A DNA stretch of 64,000 bases, taken from positions 8,524,143 to 8,588,142 of the forward strand of contig OZ036002.1 in NCBI GenBank assembly GCA_964035015.1. The letters are read 5' to 3'. Of this stretch, positions 1 to 11,300 are shown piece by piece. Each line of letters opens with the position of its first letter. Positions within the stretch are counted from its first letter, which is position 1. A program made the translations under genes and the position numbers. The notes beneath the pieces are model-generated. The model did not search any database and was not told the origin of the DNA. It was given only the letters and a program-made list of their open reading frames with translations. The DNA is from Corallium rubrum. Its lineage: Eukaryota > Cnidaria > Anthozoa > Scleralcyonacea > Coralliidae.

Positions 1-38
1 TATATAATATTATGAATCAACTTATTTTGTGTTTCAAG

Positions 39-166
39 TGAAAAAACTCTTGCCGCGGCATTTACGCAAAGTGGATGATGCTTCAATGTTTTGGAAGACT
101 TGTGAAGACGGTCTGATTCAAGTTTTCCTGCATGGCTTTCGAAGACGTCTTTTTCCGGACGAGTAA
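39..166 (+). CDS. Possible terminal coding exon of an unidentified plus-strand gene
   Basis: After a pyrimidine-rich stretch ending in CAAG (an acceptor at 37-38), an open frame runs to TAA at 164-166. It encodes about 41 residues, beginning KKLLPRHLRKVDD and ending GFRRRLFPDE. The composition looks like real protein: charged and aromatic residues are mixed (MFWKTCEDGLIQVF), with none of the low complexity of the neighbouring repeats. An AATAAA at 375-380 would suit a 3' end on this strand. I do not recognise the family. The rest of the gene would lie left of the window. The reading rests on one short exon, so it may be chance. Confidence 0.35.
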
Positions 167-374
167 AGTTGTTTCATAAACCAAGAATTTGTATGATTAC
201 GATTTACGACCTGTTTCCAAAATCTAATGTACATTTAATATAAGCCTCCTCCGCAGGCAACTCTCTGTGATTTTATACAGAAATAGCGCGGAAGGTTTGC
301 TTCTTTTTGTCCCTTAAGTTGCTCATACCGCTTGCGAAATGGTAAAGGATCGGAATACATGAAGATAATACACG

Positions 375-380
375 AATAAA
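375..380 (+). promoter_or_regulatory. Candidate polyadenylation signal (AATAAA)
   Basis: AATAAA lies about 210 bases after the TAA of the possible plus-strand terminal exon. It is weak evidence alone, because the region is AT-rich. Confidence 0.3.
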
Positions 381-1039
381 AATGCGAAAACATGGCTAAT
401 TATAGGTTACCAGTTTTCTAGACAAATTTACCAAATATTTCCTGTCAGTAAAACACCTTGCCGCGTGCCTATCGAATGTCCAAAAAATATATATCTTCCG
501 CCGCAATTGTTTTTGTCTAGCCTATACGTCGAAGTTTTATTTGTGCCGCTAGAAGGAAATTATGTGCGTAAATTTTAGCGTATTTTACGACCCTCGACCA
601 ACTACCCTCGACCCTCGACTTGCAACCCTCGACACTCGACCAAAACCCAAACTCTACACAAGCCAGTATAAAGGATATGATTCTTGAACCGGAATTAAAC
701 TAACTGGACAACTCTATTAGTCATACCTAAAAGGCCAAGTAATTAAGGGTCATCACTCATTTGTCCAGTGTTACTGCAGGAGGAAACTGGAGGAAACCTG
801 CAGTGTTTGGTATAGAATCATTAATAAAATATAAAAGACCATGTGCGAGATAAAAGTACTTACAGTTTGTACAACTATACGGATTTACAATTCTCCCTTC
901 CTGCTGGTATTATAAAATGATTTAATAATGATATTATACAGTGAATTGTTTTACTGTTCAAAGTTCAAGTCAAAATATCAAGTTTGCCATCAAATTGTAA
1001 CAGCTAACACTAAAGGTTCATAAGTATGATACCTAATAT
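381..1039. other. Intergenic, no gene seen
   Basis: No frame with convincing coding composition is seen on either strand. A short run of ACCCTCGAC-like direct repeats lies at about 590-640. Confidence 0.5.
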
Positions 1040-1694
1040 ACGTTCGTTTGGTTTATTCCGAAATAAGAATAAAATAAAACTAGCGTTTGTGTACGTTATT
1101 CGGATTATAAACTATATTCAGAAATGGACGTGGAATTAATATTCTTTTATGTGCATATATAAAGTTAGCCCCTCTGAACTCGTTTTCATGTGCGAAATTC
1201 AAAAGAATCTTTAAGCTACGCTTACACACACCCATTGATGTCGCCAATTTGTGTTGCAACGGCATTGCGAGATAAATCGGTGTGTGTAACATACCTCAGT
1301 TGACACCGATTTATGCGTTGCTGAAGCACTGCAAGTTTTTGGATAAGGGATCAAAAACTTACAACGAAAATCTGCAACGCCGCACAAATCGACAAGTGTA
1401 ACATACCTGTCGCCGATTTGTGGTGCAATCATGCCAAATTTCTTTTGTTCAAGCTCCGCCCACCCTTGGTTTATTTTTAAACTTGATTTTTCTTCAACAC
1501 AAATTGATGTGTGTAGCTGGGTGATCGATTTATCTCGCAATACCTGGCGACACAAATCGGTGTGTGTAACCGTAGCTTTGCTCTAAAACGCGGTCAGAGG
1601 GGCTAATTTATATGTACATAAAAGGATTTTAAATCGTCGGCCATTTATGAATAAGGTGTATTCCTATTCCGGAATGGTCCCAAACGAACGCACC
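1040..1694. mobile_element. Composite terminal-inverted-repeat element (MITE, copy 1)
   Basis: The outer arms are inverted matches: CGTTCGTTTGG near 1041 and CCAAACGAACG near 1681, with matching TTATTCCG / CGGAATGG blocks. Inside is a second inverted pair, a TTCATAAATGGC-like end with TTTTATGTGCATATA at 1115-1165 and its complement at 1600-1655. That pair also occurs alone at 40256-40436. The two copies define a family with no coding capacity. Copy 1 is interrupted by another element at 1214-1577. Confidence 0.6.
1214..1577. mobile_element. PIF/Harbinger-like MITE inserted in the copy-1 element
   Basis: The termini are inverted repeats (AGCTACGCTTACACACACC on the left; GGTGTGTGTAACCGTAGCT on the right). 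The flanks are TTA at 1211-1213 and TTG at 1578-1580, a 3 bp target duplication with one change. The related copy at 40256-40436 lacks this block: there CTTTA joins directly to TTCTAAAACG, giving the empty site. The interior repeats the GGTGTGTGTAAC motif and has no coding sequence. The 3 bp TWA-type duplication points to the PIF/Harbinger superfamily. Confidence 0.65.
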
Positions 1695-2074
1695 GCTAGT
1701 TTATAACAGAAAGTTCAGTGACTTGTTTTCTTTTCAAATAATGTGCAACTTCAGGTCATTGTATTTTCCATGCTGATGACATCAAACAACATACATGTAC
1801 ACATACTGTACAATGAACTGTTCATGTAGATTTCTTCATAACATTGCTCTAAGAAGTGCATGTATTCAAGTGTTGTTAAAGCCACAAACTAGTTTCCATG
1901 TTCTCAATAGAATTTATATTAGCATTTTGAACAGCAATTCCTTACTCAGCAACTATGCAAGGATGGCACTCATCATTCTGAAGAAAAAAAATGTGAGAAA
2001 ATAGAAAACAATTGGGACCAAGAAATATGGATTTTCCACCAAGAGATGACTAGAGGCCAAGAGCAAAATATTTG
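1695..2074. other. Intergenic, no gene seen
   Basis: A short AT-rich open frame near 1795-2004 has no recognisable motif and is taken as chance. Confidence 0.4.
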
Positions 2075-3000
2075 GGTGGAGGCCCCTCTAGTTATTAGTG
2101 GACCCCCTCTAGTTATTAGGTGGACCCCCCTCTAGTTATTAGATGGATCTTAGTAGTTTAATATTAGGTGGGTCTTTTTCATTAATAGATAGGTATTTGG
2201 ACCCACACTGGTGTTAAACATTGTGTATAATACACATTATCAAACAATACAGGCTAGGAGCTTAAGCAGAACCATTGCATTGGAGGATAACTGAAATGAA
2301 CTAACTAAGGAGATATGTGTATATACTGTATATATAAAATGAAGTTGTGTGAATTTAATTATTAGTAAGGGCATAAGGAAGAGTATAGAGTATGAAAAAG
2401 AGCGAGATAAGGGGAGCGTGAAGAGTATTAGGGTGAATGGATAGGAATGTGTAAGGAAGGTATTTTTTGTAAAGCTGGCAACCCTCGACCCGTTTTGACC
2501 TTACAGTCTTCTTCAGGAGGGATTTTTAGGGGAAGAGGAGTTCTGTGGTTTTGTATCGTGAAAATATGGGAAACGTGGAAGAGTGTAAAAGGGGTTGAAA
2601 TGAGAAGGAGTGGAAGAGTGTAAAAAGGGGGGTTAGGAGAGAAGGAGTTGGATATGTTAGTTTGTAGTGAAGGTATAGTACATTATGATAATATAAGGTA
2701 ATAAAAGGTAAAGAAGGCCTACCAAAGGTGTGGTTCTTTCTGGACATTCCAGTTCTAATTTGTGCCATCAGGTGGGTCTAGGGTGGGGGATGCTCTGGTT
2801 ATTAGGTGGGTCTACATATAGAGTGGAGGCCCCTCTAGTTATAAGGTGGATCTAGGGTGGAGGCCCTTCTAGTTAATAGGTGGGTCTAGGGTAGCCCCCC
2901 TCTCGTTATTAGGTGGGTCTAAGGTGGGGCTCCCTCTGGTTATTAGGTGGGTCTACATATAGGGTGGAGACCCGTCTAGTTATTAGGTGGGTTTAGGGTA
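2075..3000. repeat. Degenerate minisatellite around CCCCTCTAGTTATTAGGTGG
   Basis: The motif CTAGTTATTAGGTGGGTCTA with CCCC/GGGG flanks recurs about 30-45 bases apart at 2080-2170 and again at 2770-3000. The two blocks are separated by about 600 bases of purine-rich unique sequence. No gene is seen here. Confidence 0.65.
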
Positions 3001-3313
3001 AACCTGAATGCTATTTAATCCTTTATAACCTGTTGGCCAATGCAGTGGTCATTTTTAGAATCTAGTTATAATTGTTAAGCCTCAATGATTTTATTAACCA
3101 CATGGAACAATTTCAGACTGTAAAGCATTATTATTATATGGCTGGGTTTGATTTCCGGTCCGTACGCAAAACGACGCACGCTGATTGGTTCCTGAGAGGT
3201 TGGGATTTTACGATATTGACCGACTGGTCAATACACTTTCTTCTCGGCCCTGTAAATTTTGGCGGGAACATTTCTGAGTTGATTTGAATACAAATAAAAG
3301 AGAAATAGATATC

Positions 3314-3319
3314 TTTATT
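3314..3319 (-). promoter_or_regulatory. Candidate polyadenylation signal of the cornichon gene
   Basis: AATAAA on the minus strand lies 60 bases beyond the proposed stop codon at 3379, the expected position for a short 3' UTR. Confidence 0.45.
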
Positions 3320-3378
3320 CAAATATTCTGAACAACAAAATGTGTTGGAACATCACTGCTGGTTTTCTTTAAAGCTGT

Positions 3379-6300
3379 TTATCTAAAAACACGACAAACA
3401 AAAGCCGAACTGGTGTAAATAAGAAGGCCAAGAAGCGACACGAAAACGTCAACAGGTAAGGTAAACAGCATACTCCGAAGACGAAAACAACGCTCGAAGC
3501 TTAAAAATAAAATGAACCAATAGCCATATAATAAATTCCTTATTAACCTCGTTTGCTCGGTCTGTACTGGAAAGTATTTGCCCTCGGTTTTATCGCACAA
3601 ACCTCACTCCTTCGTCACTCGGTCTGCACGAAAACCTCAGGCAAATACTTTCCTGTACAGACCTCGCACTCGGTTAATAAGTCTTTAATACTATTAGTGA
3701 AAAGCTTACCTGTATAAATAAAAGAAAAAGCTCAATAGGTAATACGCCAGTTTAACCCATCCTTCTTTCTGACAACGAGACATTTCACTGCCATTCATAA
3801 CTGCTGTGGGATCATATAAACCAGCTCGACTCATGACAGGTCGATTCATGTACCTAAAATTTAATATATATCTCATTGTTCAGCTCCTACTTCATGAACA
3901 AGACACAGAAAACATCACAGCCACATTTTGTACTGCATTTTAGGATCAGTCAAATGGTTTTAAAAAAGTTCACTAAATCTTGCAAGGAACACGAACCAAA
4001 CCATTCCTTGAAAACTTTAATAAGTTTTTTTAGAATGAAACAATTTGATTGATCCCCAAAACATTGAAAAACTCTTTTAATAAATTAAAAATAAAATTTT
4101 TCCTGACTTTAAACCTGCGTAAAAGATCTCAAAGAATAGTTCTATGTAAAGCTTAAAACTCATGTCAAATTATTGGAAATCTTATGTGTACTTTTAAAAT
4201 AAAGCAGCCATACCTATGAACATGATAAGCAATTAGAGGTATGTTCCACAGCAGAGCAGTCCAAAAGAATCCCACGATGAAAAAAAGGCACATAAATATA
4301 TGCAATCCATATTCAGGGAGAACCAACTGAAAATAGAGTTAATATTTAAATAAACTGATAAATTGCCATGTTGGAGGAATACAATAGGTGCTTAAATGAA
4401 TTCTTTGGTTTAAGTTCCTCCAACATGGCTACCATGATGTTAAGTGCAAACCAAGAATTAGAATAATGTGTGTATGACTTGACCTATGTAGGACTGTATA
4501 TTGTATACTGTTTATATATGACTGCATATTGTATACTGTTTATATATGACTGTATATTGTATACTGTTTATATATGACTGCATATTGTATACTGTTTATA
4601 TATGACTATATTGTATACTGTTTATATATGACTGTATATTGTATACTGTTTATATATGACTGTATATTGTATACTGTTTATATATGACTGCATATTGTAT
4701 ACTGTTTATATATGACTGCATATTGTATACTGTTTATATATGACTGCATATTGTATACTGTTTATATATGACTGTATATTGTATACTGTTTATATATGAC
4801 TGCATATTGTATACTGTTTATATATGACTGTATATTGTATACTGTTTATATATGACTGTATATTGTATACTGTTTATATATATATATATATGACTGCATA
4901 TTGTATACTGTTTATATATGACTGTATATTGTATACTGTTTATATATGACTGTATATTGTATACTGTTTATATATGACTGTATATTGTATACTGTTTATA
5001 TATGACTGCATATTGTATACTGTTTATATATGACTATATATGACTGCATATTGTATACTGTTTATATATATATATATATGACTGTATATTGTATACTGTT
5101 TATATATGACTATATATGACTGTATATTGTATACTGTTTATATATGACTGCATATTGTATACTGTTTATATATGACTGCATATTGTATACTGTTTATATA
5201 TGACTGTATATTGTATACTGTTTATATATGACTGCATATTGTATACTGTTTATATATGACTGTATATTGTATACTGTTTATATATGACTGTATATTGTAT
5301 ACTGTTTATATATGACTGTATATTGTATACTGTTTATATATGACTGTATATTGTATTGTATACTGTTTATATATGACTGTATATTGTATACTGTTTATAT
5401 ATGACTGTATATTGTATACTGTTTATATATGACTGTATATTGTATACTGTTTATATATGACTGTATATTGTATACTGTTTATATATGACTGTATACTGTT
5501 TATATATGACTGTATATTGTATACTGTTTATATATGACTGTATATTGTATACTGTTTATATATGACTGTATATTGTATACTGTTTATATATGACTGTATA
5601 TTGTATACTGTTTATATATGACTGTATATTGTATACTGTTTATATATGACTATATATGACTGCATATTGTATACTGTTTATATATGACTGTATATTGTAT
5701 ACTGTTTATATATGACTGTATATTGTATACTGTTTATATATGACTGCATATTGTATACTGTTTATATATGACTGCATATTGTATACTGTTTATATATGAC
5801 TGTATATTGTATACTGTTTATATATGACTGCATATTGTATACTGTTTATATATGACTGTATATTGTATACTGTTTATATATGACTGTATATTGTATACTG
5901 TTTATATATGACTGTATATTGTATACTGTTTATATATGACTGTATATTGTATACTGTTTATATATGACTGTATATTGTATACTGTTTATATATGACTGTA
6001 TATTGTATACTGTTTATATATGACTGCATATTGTATACTGTTTATATATGACTATATATGACTGCATATTGTATACTGTTTATATATGACTGTATATTGT
6101 ATACTGTTTATATATGACTATATATGACTGTATATTGTATACTGTTTATATATGACTGCATATTGTATACTGTTTATATATGACTGTATATTGTATACTG
6201 TTTATATATGACTGCATATTGTATACTGTTTATATATGACTGTATATTGTATACTGTTTATATATGACTGTATATTGTATACTGTTTATATATGACTGTA

Positions 6301-7515
6301 TATTGTATACTGTTTATATATGACTGTATATTGTATACTGTTTATATATGACTGCATATTGTATACTGTTTATATATGACTGTATATTGTATACTGTTTA
6401 TATATGACTGTATATTGTATACTGTTTATATATGACTGTATATTGTATACTGTTTATATATGACTGTATATTGTATACTGTTTATATATGACTATATATG
6501 ACTGCATATTGTATACTGTTTATATATGACTGCATATTGTATACTGTTTATATATGACTGTATATTGTATACTGTTTATATATGACTGTATATTGTATAC
6601 TGTTTATATATGACTGTATATTGTATACTGTTTATATATGACTATATATGACTGCATATTGTATACTGTTTATATATGACTGTATATTGTATACTGTTTA
6701 TATATGACTGTATATTGTATACTGTTTATATATGACTGTATATTGTATACTGTTTATATATGACTGCATATTGTATACTGTTTATATATGACTGCATATT
6801 GTATACTGTTTATATATGACTGCATATTGTATACTGTTTATATATGACTGTATATTGTATACTGTTTATATATGACTGTATATTGTATACTGTTTATATA
6901 TGACTGTATATTGTATACTGTTTATATATGACTGTATATTGTATACTGTTTATATATGACTGCATATTGTATACTGTTTATATATGACTGCATATTGTAT
7001 ACTGTTTATATATGACTTATATATACTGTTTATATATGATCATATTGTATATATATATATGATATATATACTATATATGACTATATTGTATACTATATAT
7101 ACTGTATATATACATATATGACTGTATATTGTATACTGTTTATATAGTTATATTGTATACTGTTTATATATAATATATATATACATATTATATATATATA
7201 TGAAATATATATATATATATATATACTAATAATGATTTGACAATTGAGTAGAAGCACAAGGTGATAGCCAAGTGCTTTTACACTTCTTTCATGTTAAAAT
7301 GACATTAAATGCTCCTTTACAAGAGTACATATGCACAGGAGCGATGTGTTTTATTTGTTTTATAAATTTAGAAAAAAAAACAAGGTAAAAGTTGGACAAT
7401 TTTGAAAGCTGGCTGCATGCTTTTCCCCACCAAGGTGATGCCATTTTAGGTCATTCATGATTTCCATTGGCCATAGGACCTGGCCAATCAGAGTCTGCAT
7501 AGACGACACTTTATT

Positions 7516-7604
<89 letters not shown>

Positions 7605-8134
7605 TATATTGTATACACAGTACAGTATGTGTGTGCGGACATGCTTTAGAATTCAGATTGTTGTGTATTGTCTACATATAATTTTAAACCATCTACAATC
7701 CCAATTCACGCTAAACTTTTAAAATACTTTATGTATTGGTGCTTGCTACCAAGGTAATGAACCGCAAATAATATTACAAACAAAATCATTCGACTTCATC
7801 GAAACACAGTTTCGTCCCAGACGCACATCAAACCAATTGCATTAGATAATATATTTATAAATAACAGCTCTTTGTACTCCTTGATGAAAACCCTGAAAAA
7901 GATTTCAGCTCTTACTGGATTTAAATTGTTGCACAGATCCACAGGATTCTTGTAGTCCGTTTTTAAATCATCAAACGCAATAATCTAAGAGAGAAATTTA
8001 GCAAGAAACGAGTTACATCTTGAGCGAAATGTTTGGAAAATTTCGCTCATACTTACGTTCCAGATAACAAAAAATATTAAAGCTACAGTAATGAGAACAG
8101 CCAAAATGAATGTGGTCACTTCGAAAGCTGCCAT
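3379..8134 (-). CDS. CNIH: Cornichon family ER cargo receptor (CNIH1/4-like)
   Basis: Cornichon proteins are small ER/Golgi membrane proteins that load transmembrane cargo (for example TGF-alpha-type ligands) into COPII vesicles. Coding exons on the minus strand: 8057-8134, 7916-7984, 4214-4326, 3710-3853 and probably 3379-3472. All junctions are GT-AG and in frame. The product starts MAAFEVTTFILAVLITVALI, a hydrophobic first segment. It then carries family signatures: IIAFDDLKTDYKNPVDLCN, LVLPEYGLHIF, IPLIAYHVHRYMNRPVM, GLYDPTAVMN and CQKEGWVKLAYYLL. The extra loop of AMPA-receptor-associated CNIH2/3 is absent. The last exon is the weak point: its acceptor is poor, and it adds a tail of about 31 residues where the family usually has about 10. 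Predicted total is 165 residues. Exons 1-4 are very secure. Confidence 0.92.
3539..3681. repeat. Short inverted-repeat element in the last cornichon intron
   Basis: The left arm (TTATTAACC...GGTCTGTACTGGAAAG, 3540-3582) pairs with the right arm (CTTTCCTGTACAGACC...GGTTAATAA, 3646-3680) around a loop of about 60 bases. It looks like a small MITE or hairpin and has no coding capacity. Confidence 0.6.
4493..7016. repeat. 28 bp tandem satellite within cornichon intron 2
   Basis: The unit TGTATATTGTATACTGTTTA plus TATATGAC repeats about 90 times almost without divergence. The main variation is a T/C choice (ACTGTATATT versus ACTGCATATT). Occasional units carry an inserted TATATGAC step or a longer TATATATA run. 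The unit contains the palindrome GTATAC and is strongly AT-rich. Degenerate units continue to about 7235. The array fills most of the 3.6 kb intron between exon 2 (7916) and exon 3 (4326). Confidence 0.95.
7519..7601. repeat. (TA)n microsatellite
   Basis: About 40 TA dinucleotides lie in cornichon intron 2. The 74-residue Ile/Tyr frame across it is an artefact of the repeat. Confidence 0.95.
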
Positions 8135-8317
8135 GTTTCTAGTTTCTACTTCTTGTCAATGTCATTTCCAGTCTGCCACGCAAGCAACTCGCACGCGTGG
8201 ACACGCGAGATCACTGCGCGTAACCTGACACGTGCCCGCAGTCTCCTGGTTTTGTCAGCGGAAGAAAGTTTGCCCTAGTCTCCCTCGCAGCCGTTCTTTG
8301 GGTCGGTTTGTTGTTTA
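8135..8317 (-). promoter_or_regulatory. Likely 5' UTR and promoter region of the cornichon gene
   Basis: This is a short GC-richer island (CGCACGCGTGGACACGCGAG near 8190) with several CpG sites, between the cornichon ATG and the satellite array. Its position and composition fit a CpG-rich promoter. No specific factor site is claimed. It is the only unique upstream sequence before the satellite begins. Confidence 0.4.
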
Positions 8318-11300
8318 GTCAAAAAGTAAAGGCTAACTCCTTTAAGTCGTTTTAAACCTTCTGTGAAAAGGAGGCTGTATTTTAGCTAAAAATAGTTTCT
8401 TCGATTTTTGGAAAAAAATCTAGAAAAAAAAAAGTAAAGGGGTTAGCCTTTACTTTTTGACCGATTTTGGTCACTTTTGAAACTTTTGAGTTAGGGTCAA
8501 AAACGGTTAGATTAAGTCGTTTTAAAGCTTCTGTCAAAAGGAGATGGCTGTATTTTGGCTAAAAATATTGTTTTCGATTTTTTGAAAAATATCTGGAGAA
8601 AAAAAAGTAAAGGGGTTAGCCTTTACTTTTTGACCGATTTTGGTCACTTTTGAAACTTTTGAGTTAGGGTCAAAAACGGTTAGATTAAGTCGTTTTAAAC
8701 CTGTGAAAAGGAGAAGGCTGTATTTTGGCTAAAAAATATTTTTTTCTATTTTTTGAAAAAAATCTGGAAAAAAGAAGTAAAGGGGTTAGCCTTTACTTTT
8801 TGACCGATTTTGGTCACTTTTGAAACTTTTGAGTTAGGGTCAAAAACGGTTAGATAACGTCGTTTTAAACCTTCTGTGAAAACGAGAAGGCTGTATTTTG
8901 CCTAAAAAATTTTTTTAATTTTTTGAAAAAATTCTGGGGAAAAAAAAAGTAAAGGGGTTAGCCTTTACTTTTTGACCGATTTTGGTCACTTTTGAAACTT
9001 TCGAGTTAGGATCAAAAACGGTTAAATTAAGTCGTTTTAAACCTTCTGTGAAAAGGAGAAGGCTGTATTTTAGCTAAAAATATTTATTTCAATTTTTTGA
9101 AAAAAATCTGGGAAAAAAAAGGTAAAGGGATTAGCCTTTACTTTTTGACCGATTTTGGTCACTTTTGAAACTTTTGAGTTAGGATCAAAAACGGTTAAAT
9201 TAAGTCGTTTTAAACCTTCTGTGAAAAGGAGAAGGCTGTATTTTAGCTAAAAATATTTATTTCAATTTTTTGAAAAAAAATCTGGAAAAAAAAAAGTAAA
9301 GGGGTTAGCCTTTACTTTTTGACCGATTTTGGTCACTTTTGAAACTTTCGAGTTAGGATCAAAAACGGTTAAATTAAGTCGTTTTAAACCTTCTGTGAAA
9401 AGGAGAAGGCTGTATTTTGCCTAAAAATATTTTTTTCTTTTTTTTGAAAAAAATCTGGAGGAAAAAAAAGTAAAGGGGTTAGCCTTTACTTTTTGACCGA
9501 TTTTGGTCACTTTTGAAACTTTTGAGTTAGGGTCAAAAACGGTTAGATAACGTCGTTTTAAACCTTCTGTGAAAACGAGGCGGCTGTATTTTGCCTAAAA
9601 AAAATTTATAATTTTTTGAAAAAAATCTGGAGAAAAAAAAGTAAAGGGGTTAGCCTTTACTTTTTGACCGATTTTGGTCACTTTTGAAACTTTTGAGTTA
9701 GGGTCAAAAACGGTTAGATTAAGTCGTTTTAAAGCTTCTGTGAAAAGGAGAAGGCTGTATTTTGGCTAAAAATATTTTTTTGGTTTTTTTGAAAAAAATC
9801 TGGAAAAAAAAAGGGAAGGGGTTAGCCTTTTTGACCGATTTTGGTCACTTTTGAAACTTTTGAGTTAGGGTCAAAAACGGTTAGATTAAGTCGTTTTAAA
9901 GCTTCTGTGAAAAGGAGAAGGCTGTATTTTGGCTAAAAATATTTTTTTCGTTTTTTTGAAAAAAATCTGGAGAAAAAAAAGTAAAGGGGTTAGGCTTTAC
10001 TTTTTGACCGATTTTGGTCACTTTTGAAACTTTTGAGTTAGGGTCAAAAACGGTTAGATAACGTCGTTTTAAACCTTCTGTGAAAACGAGAAGGCTGTAT
10101 TTTGCCTAAAAAATTTTTTTAATTTTTTGAAAAAATTCTGGGGAAAAAAAAAGTAAAGGGGTTAGCCTTTACTTTTTGACCGATTTTGGTCACTTTTGAA
10201 ACTTTCGAGTTAGGATCAAAAACGGTTAAATTAAGTCGTTTTAAACCTTCTGTGAAAAGGAGAAGGCTGTATTTTAGCTAAAAATATTTATTTCAATTTT
10301 TTGAAAAAAATCTGGGAAAAAAAGTAAAGGGATTAGCCTTTACTTTTTGACCGATTTTGGTCACTTTTGAAACTTTTGAGTTAGGATCAAAAACGGTTAA
10401 ATTAAGTCGTTTTAAACCTTCTGTGAAAAGGAGAAGGCTGTATTTTAGCTAAAAATATTTATTTCAATTTTTTGAAAAAAAATCTGGAAAAAAAAAAGTA
10501 AAGGGGTTAGCCTTTACTTTTTGACCGATTTTGGTCACTTTTGAAACTTTCGAGTTAGGATCAAAAACGGTTAAATTAAGTCGTTTTAAACCTTCTGTGA
10601 AAAGGAGAAGGCTGTATTTTGGCTAAAAATATTTTTTTCTATTTTTTGAAAAAAATCTGGAAAAAAATAAGTAAAGGGGTTAGCCTTTACTTTTTGACCG
10701 ATTTTGGTCACTTTTGAAACTTTTGAGTTAGGGTCAAAAACGGTTAGATAACGTCGTTTTAAACCTTCTGTGAAAACGAGGCGGCTGTATTTTGCCTAAA
10801 AAAAATTTATAATTTTTTGAAATAATTCTGGGGAAAAAAAAGTAAAGAGGTTAGCCTTTACTTTTTGCCCGATTTTGGTCACTTTTGAAACTTTTGGGTT
10901 AGGGTCAAAAACGGTTAGATTAAGTCGTTTTAAACCTTCTGTGAAAAGGAGAAGGCTGTATTTTGGCTAAAAATATTTTTTTGGATCTTTTGAAAACAAT
11001 CTGGAAAAAAAAAGGGAAGGGGTTAGCCTTTTTGACCGATTTGGGTCACTTTTGAAACTTTTGAGTTAGGATCAAAAGCGGTTAAATTAAGTCGTTTTAA
11101 ACCTTCTGTGAAAAGGAGAAGGCTGTATTTTGGCTAAAAATATTTTTTTCGTTTTTTTGAAAAAAATCTGGAGAAAAAAAAGTAAAGGGGTTAGCCTTTA
11201 CTTTTTGACCGATTTTGGTCACTTTTGAAACTTTTGAGTTAGGATCAAAAACGGTTAAATTAAGTCGTTTTAAACCTGTGAAAAGGAGAAGGCTGTATTT

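Noticed and set aside
7457..7681. 74-codon Ile/Tyr frame
   Set aside because: Read-through of the TA microsatellite.
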